A stretch of 64,000 bases of DNA from Flavobacterium sediminis. Its GTDB lineage: Bacteria > Bacteroidota > Bacteroidia > Flavobacteriales > Flavobacteriaceae. This document shows, piece by piece, positions 1 through 8,622 of this stretch; the stretch's first letter is position 1; each line of letters begins with the position of its first letter. A program made the translations under genes and the position numbers. The stretch covers positions 3,286,001 through 3,350,000 of the forward strand of contig NZ_CP029463.1 in assembly GCF_003148385.1 (NCBI RefSeq), written 5' to 3'. The notes beneath the pieces are model-generated. The model searched no databases and was not told the origin of the DNA. It saw nothing but the letters and a program-made list of their open reading frames with translations.

Positions 1-1104
1 AAAATTTTCTATTTCCAATTTTGTAATAGCATCTGCCTCCAGAAAAAGAGTTCCTACTTCTAACGTCATCTTATTTTTGAATTCTTTTTCAACATCTATT
101 TTTCCGGAAAAAACATTTACTAAAAATTCCTGATCTCTCTTTTGTGTTAATTCAATACCAGTGTCATTAAAATCATTTGAAATAATTCCATTGGTCGGTT
201 GTTTAAAACGTGAATATTGGAATCCTGAAAACAACATGGCGTCTAAACTCCTGATCTTGTGATTATAATTAAGAAAAGTATTCAAGAAATTCCTTTTTTG
301 TTTGTTAGCATTCAGTGTATAAATATTGCCGATTGTATTTTGTTCCTGATTATAGGTGTTAGTAGTGATATCAAATCGGTCGTTTTGAAACCTTTCGTTG
401 CAATTAAAAGACAAATAATCATCCTCATTAATTTTATAAAAAATACCTGCTCCTAATATAAATTGCGGTCTTCTGGTGATTGCCTTTGTCCTATAATTTG
501 AAACAATATCATTTATAGGAATAGTGAAATCATTTCCGTTGCTTTCCCAAACTGTCAATTGGTTGTAATTAAAATTAGCTTTGAATTCGAGCTTTTTCTT
601 CTTAAAACTGGAATGAATTCCAAAATAATTATTAAAATACCGCTGAAAGGACAACTTTTCAGAAATATCTACTTTTAGACCTTCCTTTTTACTAAATTTT
701 CGGGTAATGTTAATGACCACTCTTCCGTTTGCTTCATATCTTGAAGAAGGATTCTCTATGATTTCAATAGATTTAATATCATCTACAGATAAAGAATTCA
801 GATCATTAATTTCAACTTTCTGATTATCAATATACAATAACGGAGTTCCCTTACCTATTACAGTAACACTCTCTTTATCAGCACTAACCTGTATATTAGG
901 AAGTTTTGCTAACAAATCTATAGGGTTTGTAATTGAATTATAGATTGAATGAGCTACGTCCACTTTAAAGTTTCCGTCTTTTACGGTAATAGCTTTCTTT
1001 ACATGTGCTACTTTTACTTCATTCAACTCTACTTTTTTTTCTTGGGAAAAAACTTTCATTCCGAAAAAGAAAAGAACAATTCCACAAATGGTATTATTTA
1101 ACAT
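1..1104 (-). CDS. TonB-receptor-like outer membrane beta-barrel protein (3' end off window)
   Basis: The minus frame is open from an ATG at 1104 to the window edge (368 codons, no stop). It begins with a signal peptide ending near FSQEKK. A plug-like region follows directly, with motifs such as NSITNPIDLLAKLPNIQV, GKGTPLLYIDNQ and SIEIIENPSSRYEANG, which are typical of Bacteroidota outer membrane beta-barrel proteins of the OMP_b-brl_3 type. The usual N-terminal carboxypeptidase-regulatory-like domain is absent, so the plug starts almost at the mature N-terminus. The rest is alternating beta-strand sequence. It is divergent from the histidine kinase at 1225, so control by that two-component system is plausible. 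Its substrate cannot be told from sequence. Confidence 0.8.
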   Translation of the reverse strand, partial: MLNNTICGIVLFFFGMKVFSQEKKVELNEVKVAHVKKAITVKDGNFKVDVAHSIYNSITNPIDLLAKLPNIQVSADKESVTVIGKGTPLLYIDNQKVEINDLNSLSVDDIKSIEIIENPSSRYEANGRVVINITRKFSKKEGLKVDISEKLSFQRYFNNYFGIHSSFKKKKLEFKANFNYNQLTVWESNGNDFTIPINDIVSNYRTKAITRRPQFILGAGIFYKINEDDYLSFNCNERFQNDRFDITTNTYNQEQNTIGNIYTLNANKQKRNFLNTFLNYNHKIRSLDAMLFSGFQYSRFKQPTNGIISNDFNDTGIELTQKRDQEFLVNVFSGKIDVEKEFKNKMTLEVGTLFLEADAITKLEIENF

Positions 1105-1147
1105 CTCAATTTTTTTAGCAAAATTGCCCTATTTTTTCCCTCTGAAA

Positions 1148-1175
1148 GTTAATTGAACGTTAATGCAGAGTTAAT
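1148..1175. promoter_or_regulatory. Three GTTAAT direct repeats at 11-bp spacing (candidate OmpR/PhoB-family operator)
   Basis: GTTAAT occurs at 1148-1153, 1159-1164 and 1170-1175, exactly 11 bp apart. Tandem hexamers at one-helical-turn spacing are the usual binding layout for OmpR/PhoB winged-helix regulators. The site lies between the divergent outer membrane protein (start 1104) and the kinase (start 1225), next to an OmpR-family regulator gene. Control of both transcripts, including autoregulation, is inference. Confidence 0.5.
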
Positions 1176-1224
1176 GGAATCGTTTTGTTTTAAAAAGCTT
1201 ATTTTTGAGTATTCAATCACAATT

Positions 1225-2577
1225 ATGAAGCGAAAAATCAATCTTTTAATAGGCTTTTCATCTGTTGTTTTAATTGTACTTATTGCCATGCAATACTACT
1301 TGGTACAAACTTCCTATCACTATAAAATAGAACAATTTCACGCCGAAGTCAAAGAAAAGGTTTCCAATTCCCTAAACGACTTTACAAACGTTGATTCTCA
1401 ATACAATAAAGACTTTTATTATAGTGAACTACTGGACGAATATGCGGAGAAAAAAAAGTCCAAAGAAATATTTAAAAAGAAGTTCTTTAACACTCCTTAT
1501 TGTAGTGTATTAACTCAGGAATTGAAAAAAATCATCAGACATGAATTTCCTAAAAATGAAATTGATTTTACTGTCGTCATCAATAAAATCGTAATTCTGA
1601 ATTCGTCAAAAAAAGCAGATACTCTGTTCTCTGAAAAAAACAATATTAAGAATGCCGTTTTCGGAAATTTAACTACTTTAAAAAATACATTTTCTGTCAA
1701 AAATTATGTCAGAACTATTCCCGGAATTTCCAATGCTGACTTTAAACTGGTAACCGAAGAAACATTGTTAGTCTCTGTAAAAAACTGGGAACAAATTATT
1801 TTGCGCCGAATGGCTTCTATTCTTATTTTGGCAACACTCTTAACCGCTATTTTAGTAGTACTCTTTGTAATTACACTAAGAACACTAATCCGACAGAAAA
1901 AAATAAGCGATATAAAAACCGATTTTGTCAATAATATTACTCACGAATTAAAAACGCCATTAACAACTCTTTCTGTTTCTACCAAAATATTAGAGCGAAA
2001 AGACATTTTAGCAAATGATGAAGCCTTAAACTCTGTATTAGCAACTATAAACCGTCAAAACAACCGCTTACAAAACATTGTAGATCAAGTAATGAATAAT
2101 TCATTAGGATTTGAAGAAATAGCATTGCGAAAAGAAAAAATTAAAGCAGATACATTATTAAATTCTGTTATTTTTGACTTCAACTTAATGCACCCTAATA
2201 TCAAAATAAATCTAAAGATCAGTAATCCGGAAGTTAATTTAGTACTCGATAAATTTCATTTGACGACAGCTATCAATAATGTTTTAGATAATGCTGTAAA
2301 ATATGGTTGTCATAATATTACTCTTAAGACCTTTTCTGAAAACAACTTTTTTTATATTCAAATAGAAGATGACGGAATAGGTATTCCTAAAAACAAGCAA
2401 TCGCTGTTGTTTGAGAAATTTTATCGTATTGAAAACGGCAATATACACAATGTAAAAGGACTAGGATTAGGCTTATTTTATGTGGATCAAATCATAAAAG
2501 CACATAAAGGTTCCGTCAAAGTCATTAGCGAATTAGGAAAAGGAGCTTCATTTATAATTAGTGTACCTTCAATATAA
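1225..2577 (+). CDS. Sensor histidine kinase, RprX-like
   Basis: This 450-residue membrane kinase has TM1 at about residues 7-27, a periplasmic sensor region to about 195, TM2 at about 196-218, and a HisKA domain with phospho-acceptor His240 in NITHELKTPLTTL. The ATPase domain has an N box (NNVLDNAVKYG), a G1 box (DDGIGIP) and a G2 box (GLGLGL). The frame is open back to a TTG at 1153, but that extension runs through the 11-bp repeats and gives a poor N-terminus; the ATG at 1225 gives a normal start just before TM1. The response regulator follows after 15 bp, so they are co-transcribed. It resembles the Bacteroidota RprX kinases; the signal is unknown. Confidence 0.9.
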   Translation: MKRKINLLIGFSSVVLIVLIAMQYYLVQTSYHYKIEQFHAEVKEKVSNSLNDFTNVDSQYNKDFYYSELLDEYAEKKKSKEIFKKKFFNTPYCSVLTQELKKIIRHEFPKNEIDFTVVINKIVILNSSKKADTLFSEKNNIKNAVFGNLTTLKNTFSVKNYVRTIPGISNADFKLVTEETLLVSVKNWEQIILRRMASILILATLLTAILVVLFVITLRTLIRQKKISDIKTDFVNNITHELKTPLTTLSVSTKILERKDILANDEALNSVLATINRQNNRLQNIVDQVMNNSLGFEEIALRKEKIKADTLLNSVIFDFNLMHPNIKINLKISNPEVNLVLDKFHLTTAINNVLDNAVKYGCHNITLKTFSENNFFYIQIEDDGIGIPKNKQSLLFEKFYRIENGNIHNVKGLGLGLFYVDQIIKAHKGSVKVISELGKGASFIISVPSI

Positions 2578-2592
2578 ATTATAGTCTGACTC

Positions 2593-3288
2593 ATGCATAA
2601 AATACTCTTAGCAGAAGACGACATTGATTTCGGTAACATTCTAAAACATTATTTAGAATTGCACCAATTTTCAATCATTTTGGCAAAAGATGGAAAAGAA
2701 GCTCTCGATTTCTTTAAAAAAGAGCCATTCTCTATCTGTATTTTTGACGTAATGATGCCTGAAACAGATGGCTTTACCTTAGCTGAAAAAATCATCAATA
2801 TAAATCCGGAAATTCCATTTGTTTTTTTAACCGCAAGAAATCAGATCGAAGATAAAATAAAAGGACTTAAATTAGGCGCAGATGATTACATTGTAAAACC
2901 ATTTGAACCGGATGAATTAGTTTTAAGGTTAAATAACATCATTAAACGAACACAGAAAACAAACATAAAAAGCGTTTTAGAGCCTGTTCGCATAGGAAAG
3001 TACCTGTTTGATACCAATCGGTATGAATTAAAAAACGGAAAGAATACTCAGTCATTGACGGAAAAAGAAACGGCATTAATTTCATTTCTTTTAGAACATG
3101 CCAATCAATTAGTTAAAAGAGAACATGTTTTAAAAGCTGTTTGGGGTAACGATGACTATTTCGCAGGAAGAAGCATGGATGTTTTTATAAGCAAACTGAG
3201 AAGATATTTTAAAGATGATAATACCATTTCACTCGAAAGTACTCGGAATATCGGATTAGAATTTAAAATAAAAAAAGCAGACCTGTAA
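2593..3288 (+). CDS. Response regulator, OmpR family, RprY-like
   Basis: This 231-residue regulator has an N-terminal receiver domain: acidic pocket AEDD near residues 7-10, phospho-acceptor Asp52 in FDVMMPE, a conserved Thr in FLTAR and Lys in VKPFEPDE. A C-terminal winged helix at about 130-228 includes the typical VWGNDDYFAGRSMDVFISKL segment. It is the partner of the kinase upstream. Its last four codons, including the stop, lie on the complement of the 3' end of rnpB, so the two genes converge and overlap by about 12 bp. Confidence 0.93.
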   Translation: MHKILLAEDDIDFGNILKHYLELHQFSIILAKDGKEALDFFKKEPFSICIFDVMMPETDGFTLAEKIININPEIPFVFLTARNQIEDKIKGLKLGADDYIVKPFEPDELVLRLNNIIKRTQKTNIKSVLEPVRIGKYLFDTNRYELKNGKNTQSLTEKETALISFLLEHANQLVKREHVLKAVWGNDDYFAGRSMDVFISKLRRYFKDDNTISLESTRNIGLEFKIKKADL

Positions 3289-3588
3289 GCCGGGTTCTGT
3301 TTCCAAAAGGAATCTTATCATTTATCTAGTTCCGCAATTACTCACGGAATCCATCTGCCTACCCCTCAGCATTGGGCGAGCCACCCTTTCCGGAAAACCG
3401 GAAGCTGATATACATGGCATTTCACCGCATAGAGTTTACCTGATTTCACTACAGCATTACCTGTACATCCTTTCTGTTGCACTTGTCCTATTCCGCAAAA
3501 CGGAATGACGGGTGTTACCCGCTACGCTGCTCTATGGTGTCCGGACTTTCCTCTCTCCTTAAAAGGACAGCGATAAGACGGTCTGCGC
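3275..3588 (-). ncRNA. rnpB: RNase P RNA (bacterial type A)
   Basis: The minus strand carries the universal 5' block GAGGAAAGTCCGGACACC (complement near 3538-3556) and the 3' block ACAGAACCCGGCTTACAGG (complement near 3282-3300). The 5' GCAGACC (complement of 3580-3586) pairs with GGTCTGC (complement of 3277-3283) to form helix P1. The RNA is about 312 nt and is the catalytic part of the tRNA 5'-processing enzyme. A T-run just beyond P1 (complement of the A-run at 3271-3276, inside the response regulator gene) probably terminates it. Ends are approximate. Confidence 0.95.
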
Positions 3589-3590
3589 TG

Positions 3591-3598
3591 CAAAAGTA
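3591..3598 (-). promoter_or_regulatory. rnpB promoter -7 element
   Basis: The minus strand reads TACTTTTG, matching the Bacteroidota -7 consensus TAnnTTTG, placed about 5 nt before the expected 5' end of RNase P RNA. No clear TTTG is seen at the -33 position. Confidence 0.6.
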
Positions 3599-3666
3599 AA
3601 ACATTTTTAAACCTTAAAATGTTTTTCGTGTCTAAAATCTACTTAATTTTATCATAAAAATTCTAT

Positions 3667-4905
3667 ATGAGAAAAATCGTACTTTTATTACTTTTGAACG
3701 TTTCTTTTATACATGCTCAATATAGCGACCCTAATTTTCCGAAACCTTCAGCCGGATACGGTTCTGACGGAAATCATACAGTAGGTGTTATTTCATTTAC
3801 AAACCCTTATTTTACATCAAAAAACATTGAGATCTACCATCCTTCCGATATAAGCTCTCCTGTACCTACCATATTTTATAGTCATGCTTATGGCGGAAAT
3901 AACTCTGCCAATATCAGTGGTGTTTTAAATTTCATTGTGCAAAAAGGATATGCTGTAGTTTATGTTCCTTATCAAACCACCGGAGTTACCAATAATGACC
4001 GCTATGACAATTTATTACACGGATTCACTAAAGCAGCCCGCGATTACTCTTCAGTCATCGACACCACAAAAGTTGGATTTTTAGGGCACTCTTTCGGTGG
4101 CGGAGCCTCTTTTACTTTGGCTAAACATTGTTTCGACACCTACAATTGGGGCTCAGCCGGTCGATTTATTTACGCATTAGCGCAATGGTATACTCTTAAC
4201 CTGTCCCCTGCCGATTTAAGTTCTTTTCCTATAGATACTAAATTAGTCACAGAAGTATTTGATGACGACATTACAAATGATCATAGAATGGCTATTGATA
4301 TATTTAATAATATTAATATTCCTTTGAGTGAAAAAGATTTTATTTTAGCCAAATCCTGTACAGTCAGTGGCTATAATTATATCGCAGACCATAGTGTTCC
4401 TAATACTTCTGCCGCTTTTGATGCTTTGGATTATTATGCATATTATCGCCTTTTAGATGCACTCTGTGATTATACTTTTAACGGAAATTTAGCCGGAAAA
4501 GATGTAGCATTAGGAAATGGCAGTACTAACCAAGTTACCATGCCTACCGGAATGCTGGATCTGATCGAATATGAAAATCCTCCGGTTATATATCCGGAAA
4601 ACAATTATACTTTTCCTTGTTCTAGCAGCACTAACCCAAGAGAATCTTTCTGCGGTTTGTTAAGCACTGAAGATTTCAACAATAAAAAACAACTAAGTAT
4701 CTTCCCTAATCCTGCACATAATAATTTATATATCAGAAACAAATCTGAAATTTTATGTAAAGTCAGCATACACGATATGACTGGTAATATTGTTTTAGAA
4801 ACAGAATCAGATGATAAACTTATTGCTATAAAAATTCAGAATCTGGACAGAGGTGTTTACTTTGTAAAAGTGAATAATAGAGCCAAAAGATTTATAAAAA
4901 TTTAA
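3667..4905 (+). CDS. Secreted alpha/beta hydrolase with T9SS type A sorting domain
   Basis: This 412-residue protein has a signal peptide (about 1-18, ending FIHAQ) and an alpha/beta-hydrolase core with the nucleophile elbow GHSFGGG. The C-terminal ~75 residues (LSIFPNPAHNNLYIRN through RGVYFVKVNNRAKRFIKI) are a type A T9SS sorting domain. The enzyme should therefore cross the outer membrane by the type IX system and be released or surface-attached. The family resembles dienelactone hydrolase or polyester-hydrolase-like esterases; the substrate is unknown. It is monocistronic between rnpB and a small hypothetical gene. Confidence 0.82.
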   Translation: MRKIVLLLLLNVSFIHAQYSDPNFPKPSAGYGSDGNHTVGVISFTNPYFTSKNIEIYHPSDISSPVPTIFYSHAYGGNNSANISGVLNFIVQKGYAVVYVPYQTTGVTNNDRYDNLLHGFTKAARDYSSVIDTTKVGFLGHSFGGGASFTLAKHCFDTYNWGSAGRFIYALAQWYTLNLSPADLSSFPIDTKLVTEVFDDDITNDHRMAIDIFNNINIPLSEKDFILAKSCTVSGYNYIADHSVPNTSAAFDALDYYAYYRLLDALCDYTFNGNLAGKDVALGNGSTNQVTMPTGMLDLIEYENPPVIYPENNYTFPCSSSTNPRESFCGLLSTEDFNNKKQLSIFPNPAHNNLYIRNKSEILCKVSIHDMTGNIVLETESDDKLIAIKIQNLDRGVYFVKVNNRAKRFIKI

Positions 4906-4970
4906 GCTTTTATAACTTCCTTAACATAAAATTTAATATCTTTAAGAGACAAGCTTAAAATTATAGTATC

Positions 4971-5267
4971 ATGGCAACACAATATCATTATGCTTCGGTT
5001 TCTGAAGCTTTAGAAGAATTAAGAAAAATAGGATTCGTTTATGATTTTAATATTCACGAAGAAGAAATTATAACTGATCCGGACGGATTCATAATCAAGC
5101 ATGTCTATCGTTACGAAGGAAACAGCAATCCAGACGATGAAGCTATTGTTTATGGTATTGCATCGTTTGATGGGAAGAAAGGCGTTTTTGTCAGTGGTTT
5201 TTCAGCCAAAACAAATTCTGAAGCTATTAAAATTATCCAAAATATAGTAATGAATTCCGAAAGCTGA
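4971..5267 (+). CDS. Small conserved hypothetical protein
   Basis: The 98-residue soluble protein has no signal peptide or TM segment. It begins with a helix ([18 protein letters not shown]), then alternates short strands and acidic loops. Proteins like this in flavobacteria are sometimes labelled phosphoribosylpyrophosphate synthetase, but at this length no PRPP synthetase domain is present and the label is unreliable. It sits between the hydrolase and dnaX with its own spacing. Confidence 0.7.
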   Translation: MATQYHYASVSEALEELRKIGFVYDFNIHEEEIITDPDGFIIKHVYRYEGNSNPDDEAIVYGIASFDGKKGVFVSGFSAKTNSEAIKIIQNIVMNSES

Positions 5268-5334
5268 AATTTATTTTGTGGATAACTTTTATGCAATTTA
5301 AAAATAGGATTTCGATAAAAATCAACAATTGTTT

Positions 5335-5342
5335 TATATTTG
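5335..5342 (+). promoter_or_regulatory. dnaX promoter -7 element
   Basis: TATATTTG matches TAnnTTTG, 17 nt before the dnaX ATG. TTCG at 5311-5314, 20 nt upstream, is one base from the -33 TTTG. Confidence 0.5.
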
Positions 5343-5359
5343 TAATCCAATAAAAAACA

Positions 5360-6445
5360 ATGGAGCAATTTATAGTATCGGCCAGAAAGTATCGCCCTCA
5401 GACGTTCAAAGACGTTGTAGGACAGAAAGCTATTACCAATACATTATTAAATGCCATTGAAAACAACCACTTAGCACAGGCGTTGCTCTTTACCGGACCA
5501 AGAGGTGTCGGCAAAACAACATGTGCACGTATACTAGCCCGAAAGATCAATCAGGAAGGTTATGACGATCCGAATGAGGATTTTTCATTTAATGTTTTTG
5601 AATTAGATGCGGCTTCCAATAACGGTGTAGATGATATTCGTAATATTATCGATCAGGTTCGTATCCCACCTCAAACCGGAAAATATAAGGTTTATATTAT
5701 CGACGAGGTCCACATGTTATCACAAGCGGCTTTTAATGCCTTTCTGAAAACACTGGAAGAACCTCCTAAACATGCTATTTTTATTTTAGCAACAACTGAA
5801 AAACATAAGATCATTCCAACTATCCTTTCTCGTTGTCAAATATTTGATTTTAAAAGGATTACCATCAATGATGCCAAAGAACATTTAGCCGATATTGCTA
5901 ATGAACAAGGCATCACTTTTGAAGATGATGCACTGCATATTATAGCTCAAAAAGCTGACGGTGCCATGAGGGATGCTCTTTCTATTTTTGACCGTGTTGT
6001 TTCCTATTGTGGCAATAACCTGACCCGTCAGGCTGTTGCAGAGAACTTAAATGTTCTTGACTTTGAATACTATATTAAAGTAACAGATCTTATCATCGAA
6101 AATAAAATTCCTGAATTATTATTAGCGTATAATGATATTTTATCTAAAGGTTTTGACGGACACCATTTTATAGCCGGACTTGCCTCACATTTCAGGGACT
6201 TATTAGTTTGTAAGAACCCTGAGACGCTGACTCTATTAGAATCCGGAGAGCATGCACAAAAGCTGTACAAAGATCAGGCGACCAAAGTTTCTCAGGAATT
6301 TTTATTAGAAGGAATAGAATTAGCTAATGATTGCGACCTGAAATACAAATCCAGTCAAAACCAGCGCTTGTTAGTTGAACTTTGCCTGATGCAATTAGCC
6401 TCCATTACTTTAAATGGAGAAAAAAAAAAGCTAAATCCTATATAA
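5360..6445 (+). CDS. dnaX: DNA polymerase III gamma/tau subunit, short (gamma-like) product
   Basis: This AAA+ clamp-loader ATPase has Walker A GPRGVGKTT, Walker B VYIIDEVHMLS, sensor 1 ATTEKHKI and the SRC arginine finger. It opens and closes the sliding clamp at the replication fork. The zinc-binding cysteines found in many DnaX proteins between Walker A and ASNN are replaced here by a DPNED stretch. The frame ends at residue 361, just after an A-run, while the tau C-terminal region continues in the -1 frame. The short form would keep domains I-III and lack the part that normally contacts the polymerase and helicase. Confidence 0.93.
   Translation: MEQFIVSARKYRPQTFKDVVGQKAITNTLLNAIENNHLAQALLFTGPRGVGKTTCARILARKINQEGYDDPNEDFSFNVFELDAASNNGVDDIRNIIDQVRIPPQTGKYKVYIIDEVHMLSQAAFNAFLKTLEEPPKHAIFILATTEKHKIIPTILSRCQIFDFKRITINDAKEHLADIANEQGITFEDDALHIIAQKADGAMRDALSIFDRVVSYCGNNLTRQAVAENLNVLDFEYYIKVTDLIIENKIPELLLAYNDILSKGFDGHHFIAGLASHFRDLLVCKNPETLTLLESGEHAQKLYKDQATKVSQEFLLEGIELANDCDLKYKSSQNQRLLVELCLMQLASITLNGEKKKLNPI
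6420..6430 (+). other. A10G slippery run with in-phase A_AAA_AAG heptamer in dnaX
   Basis: Ten consecutive A at 6420-6429 are followed by G. In the dnaX frame the codons are AAA (6422), AAA (6425) and AAG (6428), so 6424-6430 is the heptamer A_AAA_AAG, the same slippery sequence that E. coli dnaX uses for -1 frameshifting. A -1 shift moves into the long open frame to 7080. One extra A in the mRNA by polymerase slippage, as known in Thermus dnaX, would do the same. I see no strong stem-loop just downstream. Confidence 0.65.
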
Positions 6446-7080
6446 TTCCGGCTCAATATTTCAGAAACAACAGCTACACAATTACTGAGACTGTAAAACC
6501 GATCGGAACTACTGAAACAAAAGTTGCTACACAAATACCTGAAACAGATCAAGCTGAACCGGATGTCTCTAATAAAAAAAATGCTGTTAATCCTGTACAC
6601 ACTACTCATTCCGATTCACAGTCTAATGTTTCCGCGCTCTCCCTGGCAAGTATCAGAGCCAGAAAAGAATTAGAAGCAAAACAGCAACATCAAGCCAAAA
6701 CATATGGTGAACTTCCGAAAGAAAAGTTCAGTGAAACGGACATGCTTTTACAATGGAATAAATTTGCACAACGCTTGTCAGACCAAGGAAAAAAACTGAT
6801 GGCTACGTACATGCAAATGAACGATCCTGTTCTGGAGGAAGCTACTATTAAATTAGAATTACCTAACGAAAGTACGAAAGAAGAGTTTTTACAAGGTTCA
6901 AATGAATTGTTAGGCTATCTGAGAGGGAAGTTACACAATCATGACATTACTATAGAAGTTATCGTTAATGAAAGTCCGGAAAACAAATATGCTTTTACAC
7001 CCATAGAAAAATTTGAAAAGCTCAAGGAACTCAATCCTTCTATTGAATTACTAAAAAGACTATTTGATTTAGATATATAA
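6430..7080 (+). CDS. dnaX: Tau-specific C-terminal region of DnaX (-1 frame continuation)
   Basis: Reading in the -1 frame from 6430 gives 216 codons to a TAA at 7078-7080, so the fused product would be about 573 residues, usual for Bacteroidota DnaX. A Thr/Gln-rich linker comes first, then a compact domain (LQWNKFAQRLSDQGKKLMAT through SIELLKRLFDLDI) that looks like the Bacteroidota tau C-terminus. The in-frame ATG at 6382 overlaps the short gene and is unlikely to be a natural start. A homopolymer sequencing error is the alternative to real slippage. Confidence 0.75.
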   Translation, partial: AKSYIIPAQYFRNNSYTITETVKPIGTTETKVATQIPETDQAEPDVSNKKNAVNPVHTTHSDSQSNVSALSLASIRARKELEAKQQHQAKTYGELPKEKFSETDMLLQWNKFAQRLSDQGKKLMATYMQMNDPVLEEATIKLELPNESTKEEFLQGSNELLGYLRGKLHNHDITIEVIVNESPENKYAFTPIEKFEKLKELNPSIELLKRLFDLDI

Positions 7081-7085
7081 AAAAA

Positions 7086-7106
7086 GGAGCTTTAGATTAA
7101 AGCTCC
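7086..7106. terminator. Bidirectional terminator, dnaX / YadA-like gene
   Basis: Arms GGAGCTTT (7086-7093) and AAAGCTCC (7099-7106) enclose a 5-nt loop, with an A-tract before and a T-tract after, so it can stop both convergent genes. Confidence 0.9.
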
Positions 7107-7128
7107 TTTTTTTATTTAATATATTAAA

Positions 7129-8520
7129 TTAGTTAACCAATTCCACAATCATATTAGCACTTATAACTTGTGTATCAGGATCTGCCATACTTGAAGATAA
7201 TGTAACTCCTTGATAAGAAAGAAGGTTGACATACTTAGTTAAAGTAATGGTTTTTGTTTCTCCGTTAGCTATAGTAACATAAGATCTTGTACCGTTGATT
7301 TCCGTTCCCCAAATACCCAAATAAAAATATGGTGTAATAGCCGGGCCGGTGGTTTTCTGTAATGTAATAGAATACGTAACTTTAAAAACCCCTACTCTGG
7401 TTTGATTCTGAATCGCTGTATAAGACAAATTAAGATTTTGTGAAGCCCCTAAAATATCAAAAGACAAAATACCGCTATATAAATTATAAGGGCTGGAATA
7501 TTTATAGATCTCGCCATATATTTTATAGGAATCCATATTGACCCATCTACCTTTACCATTAGCATCAGAAACCATTGTTTTTCCATTACCTTGATTTCCG
7601 TCTACCATTTTAATACTACCTACTACATGTAGTTTCTCATCAGGTGTATTTGTTCCGATACCTACACGTGCAGAAGAACTACTTGAATTACCCAATACAA
7701 TAGCTTCTGTTTGAGAAGATGTAGCTCTATATCCTATAGCCGTTGAACCTACTCCGGAAGCAACACTTCTATATCCGAATGCTCCGGAATAAGATGCTGA
7801 AGCCGTATTGTCAAATCCTACAGCTGTTGAATACGTTCCAGTTGCATCAGAACCATAACCTATTGCAGTTGACGAAGTAGCACTTGATGTAGCACTATTA
7901 CCAAAGGCAATAGAATTAGTATTAGAAGAATAAGAACTTTCCCCTATTGCATAAGAACTTGTACCGGAAGCAATAGATCCGACACCGATAGCAAAAGCTC
8001 TAACCTGACCGGAAGCATCTGCAAAGTTTCCTATTGCAACTGAATTATTCACATTCGCTATTGAATAAATACCTAACGATATACCTCCGTTTGGATGGAA
8101 ATTTCCGATTTCTTCAGTATTCACTTTAAGTACCAAAGGATAATAATTATTAGTACCTAAATATTCATTACCGGTCACTAAATCATTCCCTACCAATTTC
8201 CAGTCATCTATTGATGCAGCTCCACCCACTGTAGCTAATCTTTTCCATACGCCTTCCCAATAATAATAACCGGGTGTAACATCAGAGTTAGTACTGGTAT
8301 TGTAAACTAATAAACTAGTTGCCGGGAAAGGGATTGTAGAAGCATCAGCCGTTGATAATAAGCTAACTCTTGGGATCAATAAACCTGAGTTTGTACTCTT
8401 AATCTCAAGTATTGAAGAAGCATCCGGTGTAGTTGTACCAATACCTACTTGAGAATGTGATTTCACGGTGCTGAGTAATAGCATAGCTATACCAGCAAGG
8501 CTAAGTAAATTTCTTTTCAT
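7129..8520 (-). CDS. Secreted protein with YadA-like head repeats
   Basis: This 463-residue protein has a signal peptide (about 1-23). The next segment (QVGIGTTTPDASSILEIKS, then YYYWEGVWKRLA) is typical of Bacteroidota surface or tail-fibre-like proteins. Residues about 165-275 hold 14-residue repeats of the type ssTAIGygSdAtGtyStAvG, the left-handed beta-roll of YadA head domains. A second VGIGTNTPDEKLHVVGSIKM motif is followed by a beta-rich C-terminal domain. No membrane anchor or T9SS sorting domain is visible, so how it is displayed is unclear. Trimerisation is inferred from the repeat family. Confidence 0.75.
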   Translation of the reverse strand: MKRNLLSLAGIAMLLLSTVKSHSQVGIGTTTPDASSILEIKSTNSGLLIPRVSLLSTADASTIPFPATSLLVYNTSTNSDVTPGYYYWEGVWKRLATVGGAASIDDWKLVGNDLVTGNEYLGTNNYYPLVLKVNTEEIGNFHPNGGISLGIYSIANVNNSVAIGNFADASGQVRAFAIGVGSIASGTSSYAIGESSYSSNTNSIAFGNSATSSATSSTAIGYGSDATGTYSTAVGFDNTASASYSGAFGYRSVASGVGSTAIGYRATSSQTEAIVLGNSSSSSARVGIGTNTPDEKLHVVGSIKMVDGNQGNGKTMVSDANGKGRWVNMDSYKIYGEIYKYSSPYNLYSGILSFDILGASQNLNLSYTAIQNQTRVGVFKVTYSITLQKTTGPAITPYFYLGIWGTEINGTRSYVTIANGETKTITLTKYVNLLSYQGVTLSSSMADPDTQVISANMIVELVN

Positions 8521-8549
8521 GTTGTTTTTTAAGGTAGATTTGTTAAGGG

Positions 8550-8557
8550 CAAATTTA
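8550..8557 (-). promoter_or_regulatory. -7 element upstream of YadA-like gene
   Basis: The minus strand reads TAAATTTG (TAnnTTTG) about 30 nt before the ATG at 8520. Confidence 0.5.
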
Positions 8558-8622
8558 CTAAAAATACATTAATCGAAAGATGATTTTTATCATATTTTTA
8601 TTAACAAACAAATAAAAAATTG

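Noticed and set aside
259..456. Plus-strand frame inside the partial outer membrane protein gene
   Set aside because: The minus frame is open across the whole segment with recognisable plug and barrel sequence, so the plus frame is a shadow.
4971..5267. Phosphoribosylpyrophosphate synthetase
   Set aside because: At 98 residues no PRPP-binding or catalytic motif is present.
7129..8520. Phage tail fibre and prophage
   Set aside because: The YadA-like head repeats resemble tail-fibre parts, but there are no other phage genes near and the gene has its own signal peptide, promoter and terminator.
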